NCBI GenBank assembly: GCA_051745935.1
Contig: JBNJEM010000248.1
Coordinates: 1 to 10,487, forward strand
Reading direction: 5' to 3'
DNA: 10,487 nt
From: JBNJEM01 sp051745935
GTDB lineage: Bacteria > Planctomycetota > Planctomycetia > Pirellulales > Pirellulaceae
Part shown: positions 6,933 to 10,487 of the stretch, in pieces
Numbering within the stretch: the first letter of the stretch is position 1
Layout of the letters: each line of letters starts with the position of its first letter
The notes under the pieces: model-generated
Database searches by the model: none
Seen by the model: the letters and a program-made list of their open reading frames with translations, nothing else
What the model was told of the DNA's origin: nothing
Translations under genes and position numbers: made by a program

Positions 6933-8837
6933 TCACCGAGGAGATTGGCCGAGAGTCTTCAGACGTTCATAAATTTCCATGGCCCTTTTGGCTTCCTCAA
7001 GCTTGCGGTATTCCAGTCGCGTCTGGGCGTCCGCTTTTCTTTCTCTTTGCTGTCCGCGGTCCAGTGCCCGTTCGCCTTGTTCCGGGTTGATCGGCAAGTC
7101 CCAGTCATCCGTGCGAAAGCTTGGGAAGGGCCGGTCCTGACCCCCATCGTGATAGAGATTGCCCATGGGGCTGTTGGCCCAGGCGTAACGGACGGCGACC
7201 GGTTTCTCGACCAGCGGGCTCCAGACGTGGATCTCACGGTGCCCATGCTTCCAATAGTTCCCCTCCCACTCGGCGTGACGGGCATAGGCCTTGTAAAACT
7301 TTCCGTCCTCGCCGGCGATCGAAAAGCCCTCAAGAATACTGTCTCTGCGATACACCTTCCCGTCATCCGTTCTGACACGCTTGTCAAACTTGAGAACAAA
7401 CACGTCTCCCGCCGGCTCCGCAGAGATGAGTTTTGAGATGCAGCCCTTCCATTCATTGCCCTTTTCAGTATAGACGTTGTTGAGCGCCCAGAGGGCGGCC
7501 CGCCAACCGTGTTCGCGCTTTTTCCGTGGATGCAAACCGGGGACCTGAACATCGTAAGCAGGCAGGAAGGCGGTCAGTGCCTCACTCTCCACATCGGCCA
7601 CGCCCAGGCGCTGCGCTTCGCGGATCCACGGTCCCCCGTCGATTGAAAAGGCCTCAAAGTTCTGCTCGTTCTGGGTCGTGCCGCCGGCGTTGAAGCCAAT
7701 CACGGCCACGGGAAGCAGGGGGTCGTTGAACTCTTCGCGCCACCCCTCGATCATCAGCCTCGTGAGTACCCGATAGAGTTTCGGACGGAGGGCGGATGAC
7801 ATCTGATTGTTGTGACCCTGGTGGAAGAGCACACCCTTGATATTGTAGCCCTTGAACACGCCGAAGAAGCCGTTGTGCACGCTCCCCATGTGGCTGGGGC
7901 TCTTGCCGGGGACATTCCACGACCGAAGGTCGTTCGGATCGGGCCGTGGGGGCTCGGGATTGCCCTTGCTCTTTGCCCGGGCTTTCTTTCGTCCCCAGAT
8001 CTCGTCGGCCTCGGCCTCCGGATCGAACTCGGCCATCCGCTTCTTGATATAATCGGCATGGGCTTTGGCCAGTGGGTGTTCATCAAACTTGTAGACCGGC
8101 ACCATGCTTTCGATCGACGCGCCGCCACGGGCATTCTTGATCAGGCCAACCGGGATATCGAGTGCGGGCTGGAGGTAGAATCCGAACACGTAGCCGATGG
8201 CGGAAAAATCCTTCGCCGTCTCCGGCGAGGAAACGTCCCAACCGCCGCTGAGCGTGTCGATCGCCTCGGGCCGGATGTCATCCTGCAGCGAGGCCTGTTC
8301 ATTGCCGGTGATGGAAAACAATCGCAGATTTGGATTGTTCGCCATTTTAACCATATCGCTGCCGTTGGTTTTTCCGAGCGGAAAGGCCATGTTGCTCTGG
8401 CCGGACAGGACCCAGACTTCGCCGAAAACGACATTCGTCAGTTCGACCTTTTCATCACCAGCAGTCACAACCAGTTTGTGAGGATCTGCACTCGCTTCGC
8501 GAGGATCGAACGTCACTTCCCAGCGGCCAAGACCTGCGTAGTCTTTCTCGTGGCCGAATACATTGACCTTCGTTTCGGGACCGACCTTGGCCTCTTTCTT
8601 CTCCTTGCCAAGCTGGACCGTAACCATGTCGCCCGGCTTCGCCCAACCCCATATCTTTATAGGTTTGTCACGTTGGATCACCATGTTATCGGAGAAAAGT
8701 TTGTGTAGCCGGAGATTGGAAACTTCTCCGGCGGTTGTGGTGGACGCCAGCAGGGACACAAGTACAATCAATACTCCGATACCGTGCTTGGTCATCTTGA
8801 GCACTTCATTCATTTGTATTTTAGTTTTGTGTGTCAT
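6933..8837 (-). CDS. Secreted sialate O-acetylesterase-like (SASA family) protein
   Basis: A 634-residue exported SGNH-type esterase expected to remove acetyl groups from sugar residues. The start at 8837 has AAGGAG 5-6 bases upstream, which settles it. The signal peptide includes GIGVLIVLVSLLASTTTA, cut near GEV. Residues about 40-135 form the N-terminal beta domain (LHKLFSDNMVIQRDKPIKIW) usual in 9-O-acetylesterases; the SASA catalytic domain runs about 138-455; residues about 460-579 are the C-terminal beta domain ending in GNLY and FRTDDW; and 55 extra charged, helical residues close the protein. The nucleophile Ser148 lies in LSGQSNM. The usual QGE motif reads FHQGHNN (His342 in place of Glu), and the usual DxHP reads GLHP (His436 kept, Asp replaced by Gly). 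Such changes could mark a divergent subfamily or a weakened enzyme. It lies 140 bases behind the SASA/PDZ gene and 78 bases before the transglutaminase-like gene, all on one strand. Confidence 0.85.
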   Translation of the reverse strand: MTHKTKIQMNEVLKMTKHGIGVLIVLVSLLASTTTAGEVSNLRLHKLFSDNMVIQRDKPIKIWGWAKPGDMVTVQLGKEKKEAKVGPETKVNVFGHEKDYAGLGRWEVTFDPREASADPHKLVVTAGDEKVELTNVVFGEVWVLSGQSNMAFPLGKTNGSDMVKMANNPNLRLFSITGNEQASLQDDIRPEAIDTLSGGWDVSSPETAKDFSAIGYVFGFYLQPALDIPVGLIKNARGGASIESMVPVYKFDEHPLAKAHADYIKKRMAEFDPEAEADEIWGRKKARAKSKGNPEPPRPDPNDLRSWNVPGKSPSHMGSVHNGFFGVFKGYNIKGVLFHQGHNNQMSSALRPKLYRVLTRLMIEGWREEFNDPLLPVAVIGFNAGGTTQNEQNFEAFSIDGGPWIREAQRLGVADVESEALTAFLPAYDVQVPGLHPRKKREHGWRAALWALNNVYTEKGNEWKGCISKLISAEPAGDVFVLKFDKRVRTDDGKVYRRDSILEGFSIAGEDGKFYKAYARHAEWEGNYWKHGHREIHVWSPLVEKPVAVRYAWANSPMGNLYHDGGQDRPFPSFRTDDWDLPINPEQGERALDRGQQRERKADAQTRLEYRKLEEAKRAMEIYERLKTLGQSPR

Positions 8838-8977
8838 TTGTTCTCCTTGAATAGCTCGTTGCCGATCCGTAACGAAAATAAGGGCGGTTAGGTTGTCCCA
8901 GCTTCCGATGCTGCGCGTATTCCAGCCTCGCCCCAGACGCGCCTGGAGCTCAGCATATTCGGGGTATCCTGCATGGT
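8838..8977 (-). other. Intergenic spacer with an in-frame protein-like fragment
   Basis: The 140 bases between the two SASA genes show no terminator hairpin, which supports co-transcription. The frame of the downstream esterase is open through the whole spacer and reads, without any ATG, a protein-like piece (YPEYAELQARLGRGWNTRSI, followed by GSWDNL). The RGWNT-type phrase resembles a segment found near the N-terminus of some (alpha/alpha)6-barrel glycoside hydrolases, but it is too short to assign. It may be the scar of a gene deleted between the two esterase genes. The Shine-Dalgarno sequence of the downstream gene lies at its end (AAGGAG, about 8843-8848). Confidence 0.3.
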
Positions 8978-9916
8978 CTATTTATCCTCCAGTTCGATCA
9001 TCGCCTCGGCGAAGGCCTTACCGATGCCGCACATGATCTTGGCACTGCCAAGGTAGTGATAATCCTGGTTGGAGACGGCCGTTCGAAGAAGGTGCTCTTC
9101 CTCCGGTGTAATGTGTTTGGCGTGCCAGCGGGTTATTGTTATCATCCAGTCGCCATCGACGGTTCTGGAACCATAAAACGCGTCGCGCCATTGTTGAATG
9201 GGGTCTTCGCGAAAAGCGGAACCATCGACACCGAGGATCAAATCGCCCTTTTGAAAGGGGTTGCCCTTGAGCTTTTGCTTTGGGGAACGCTTCACGTAGA
9301 TCGGATATATACCGTTGACCTTGCCGATCTCGGCACCTTTAAAGTGTTTCAGGCCCATGTGCCTTCTCCGCAAGGCATGAGGCTTCTCAGGGGTCCAATC
9401 ATCAGCGATATCCAGTTTCTCGGGAATCGGAAGTGGCGGCAGCTTGACCTCTTCTTTTTCCACCAGGTCCGGGTGTCCGGGCGGCGGAGTCCAGGTTTCC
9501 GCACTCGGCGGACGGAAACGGTATCTGAGGCACGAGCCGCCCAGTGAGGTCTTGATGATCAGGAACGGTTCCTTCAGCCTTTTATGCATATAGACGCCAA
9601 ACGGATAGTCGGGGCCGAATCTCGTCCCCTTCCCGCCACCAAATCTGGGCGCAAGCTTTCCACTGTCCTTCCCTCTCCATTGTGATACGTAGACCTCATC
9701 GAGCTCCACGGGGTTGCCATTTTCGTCAAAGAGGTCGGCAAATTCTTTGGCCGTATCCGGGAACATTTTGATGTGCTCAAGCGTATGTTTGCTGACGATG
9801 CCAGTCATATTCGACTGACCGGCGAGGATGTAGACCTTCATGGGTTTGGGATTGTCCTGGCAAAATGCGGGCCAGGCGACGAGAGAGATTGCCGCGACAA
9901 GTGTGAGTAGCTTCAT
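8978..9916 (-). CDS. Secreted SASA-type esterase/lipase with a PDZ-like module
   Basis: A 312-residue exported protein. GGAGG about 7 bases upstream fixes the start at 9916; the signal peptide is MKLLTLVAAISLVAWPAFCQ. Residues 25-140 are the first part of a SASA (SGNH hydrolase) domain: Ser35 in VYILAGQSNM, then FGPDYPFGVYMHKRL and LIIKTSLGGSCL. Residues 283-306 are the last part, with Asp285 and His287 in NQDYHYLGSAKIMCGIGKAF. The stretch that usually lies between, holding the (W/F)xQGxxD motif and the rest of the fold, is missing. In its place are a Pro/Glu-rich linker (about 140-185) and a PDZ-like segment at about 187-266 (KGNPFQKGDLILGVDGSAFR, then GDWMITITRW). PDZ domains bind peptide C-termini or loops. 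Ser and His could still meet, but the missing core makes activity uncertain. It is coupled to an upstream truncated gene by an ATGA overlap and followed by another SASA gene. Confidence 0.78.
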   Translation of the reverse strand: MKLLTLVAAISLVAWPAFCQDNPKPMKVYILAGQSNMTGIVSKHTLEHIKMFPDTAKEFADLFDENGNPVELDEVYVSQWRGKDSGKLAPRFGGGKGTRFGPDYPFGVYMHKRLKEPFLIIKTSLGGSCLRYRFRPPSAETWTPPPGHPDLVEKEEVKLPPLPIPEKLDIADDWTPEKPHALRRRHMGLKHFKGAEIGKVNGIYPIYVKRSPKQKLKGNPFQKGDLILGVDGSAFREDPIQQWRDAFYGSRTVDGDWMITITRWHAKHITPEEEHLLRTAVSNQDYHYLGSAKIMCGIGKAFAEAMIELEDK

Positions 9917-10062
9917 TTCTTTCCTCCAGTCTCTTCCGTGGTTCTGGACGTCTTCTCCTTCGCAATCGGCTCCGCGAGCGTGGCGAGCCGTTCAAGGGTC
10001 ACCTTTGCCAGTTCGACCTCCGTCTTCTTTCGCTCTTGCAGGTGCAGGAAACGTTGTATCCA
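9913..10062 (-). pseudogene. 3' remnant of an upstream operon gene
   Basis: The last 45 or so codons before the TGA at 9915-9913 read as the helical, charged tail of a protein (LQERKKTEVELAKVTLERLA, then a Lys/Thr/Glu-rich end). The stop overlaps the next gene's start as ATGA (9913-9916), the usual sign of translational coupling inside an operon. The frame continues to an ATG at 10119, but the residues beyond about 10060 (Cys- and Trp-rich, from AT-rich DNA) do not look like protein, and that ATG has no ribosome binding site. The gene therefore appears to have lost its 5' part at a junction near 10050-10060. The family cannot be told from the tail. The alternative is a genuine 68-residue protein starting at 10119. 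Confidence 0.42.
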
Positions 10063-10178
10063 ACAATGAATATACACTGAATCTGCGCCATAACAATTGC
10101 TGCATATAGACATTTGCATGTCAAAATCAGGACAGGCGAGGGCCGGTCCCAGATCGGAAGACCTGCGACCGGTTTTGA

Positions 10179-10331
10179 GAACCCGTCGAAGAAAAGTCCG
10201 TTGAACCCGCCGAGGAACCGACCGAACTTCGCGGGTCCGAAACGATCCTGCTGGCGGAAGACGAAACGACGGTCCGGACCTTGTCGGAACGAACGCTCCG
10301 CGCCGCGGGGTACCAAGTACAGACCGAAAGC
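10179..10331 (+). pseudogene. Fragment of a hybrid histidine kinase: linker and start of a receiver domain
   Basis: The frame 10179-10430 follows a TGA at 10176 and has no start codon. It begins with a Glu/Pro-rich linker (EPVEEKSVEPAEEPTELRGS), then reads ETILLAEDETTVRTLSERTL followed by RAAGYQVQTES. This is the standard first strand, acidic pair (Glu-Asp of AEDE), first helix and second strand of a CheY-like receiver domain. A Glu/Pro-rich linker ending in RGSETILL is typical of the join between the ATPase domain and a C-terminal receiver in hybrid PAS-type kinases. No ATPase-domain end was found in any frame upstream, and receiver similarity stops at about 10331, before the phospho-acceptor Asp. 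It is therefore a piece broken at both ends and not functional. Confidence 0.6.
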
Positions 10332-10384
10332 AGACATGCTGATTGTTGCCCTGATTTTTGCCGTGTCGCGGACAGAAACGGGGA

Positions 10385-10487
10385 GTGGCCTGGCCCGACT
10401 TGCCGGCCTCGATCGTGGATGAGATACTGACCGAGGGCGGGGCGGCCTACGCCGACGTGCTGGCCGCCCGGGACGAGGTGGCGGCGG
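10385..10487 (+). CDS. Partial open frame running off the right edge, unidentified
   Basis: A frame open from 10355 to the window end reads a plausible, Ala-rich soluble peptide (VAWPDLPASIVDEILTEGGA, then AYADVLAARDEVAA). GTG at 10385 is the only near start; GGGGA lies right against it, too close for a good ribosome binding site, so the true beginning may be elsewhere or lost. It overlaps the tail of the receiver-fragment frame. No family can be named from about 34 residues. Confidence 0.25.
   Translation, partial: MAWPDLPASIVDEILTEGGAAYADVLAARDEVAA

Noticed and set aside
7812..8708. 298-codon plus-strand open frame opposite the SASA esterase gene
   Set aside because: It is a shadow of the well-supported minus-strand esterase gene and shows no motif of its own.
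10151..10161. AGATCGGAAGA, identical to the start of a common sequencing adapter
   Set aside because: Only 11 bases match and the next bases differ. It was considered because it lies near a gene break, but it is too short to prove contamination.
1..10487. tRNA, rRNA, CRISPR arrays, phage attachment sites
   Set aside because: No T-loop or anticodon-stem pattern, no regularly spaced direct repeats and no rRNA-like stretch were seen on either strand by eye.

Overview
The window looks like chromosomal DNA from a free-living Gram-negative bacterium of the Planctomycetota or a related PVC-type lineage. This is inferred from the gene content, not measured: secreted SASA-family esterases, one of them carrying a PDZ-like module; a very large secreted transglutaminase-like protein; an S9 prolyl-oligopeptidase-type enzyme; and the remnant of a RAYT transposase next to a GGGACATTT-type palindrome. 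GC content is moderate to fairly high. All four long genes begin with a signal peptide, so the encoded proteins act in the periplasm or outside the cell.

Layout. Positions 1-793 hold no intact gene. The first ~330 bases resemble the leader of a group II intron-type element (weak call), and a clean hairpin followed by TTTT lies at 561-597. Positions 899-2968 (+) encode a secreted S9 peptidase with catalytic Ser553, His660 and a Glu where Asp is usual. Positions 2937-4085 are a patchwork on the minus strand: a 76-residue unknown gene overlapping the 3' end of the peptidase gene, a REP-like inverted repeat, the C-terminal remnant of a RAYT transposase, and a small unknown ORF whose likely 5' part is interrupted by an in-frame TGA.

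Positions 10119-4086 read leftwards on the minus strand as one probable transcription unit: the tail of a 5'-truncated gene, joined by a 4-base ATGA overlap to a 312-residue SASA/PDZ-like protein (9916-8978), then a 634-residue sialate O-acetylesterase-like protein (8837-6933), then a 922-residue transglutaminase-like protein with coiled coil and terminal beta-sandwich domains (6854-4086). Three of the starts have good Shine-Dalgarno sequences. The unit plausibly acts outside the cytoplasm on an acylated glycan or glycopeptide, with the esterases removing acyl groups and the transglutaminase-like protein binding or cutting the exposed polymer; this is inference, and no substrate can be read from the sequence.

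The right edge (10120-10487) is broken coding material on the plus strand: the linker and first third of a receiver domain of the kind found at the end of hybrid histidine kinases, cut off before the phospho-acceptor Asp, followed by an unidentified open frame running off the window. The main unusual points are the SASA protein whose middle appears replaced by a PDZ-like module, the altered active-site motifs in three of the enzymes, and two zones of gene decay flanking the esterase operon.
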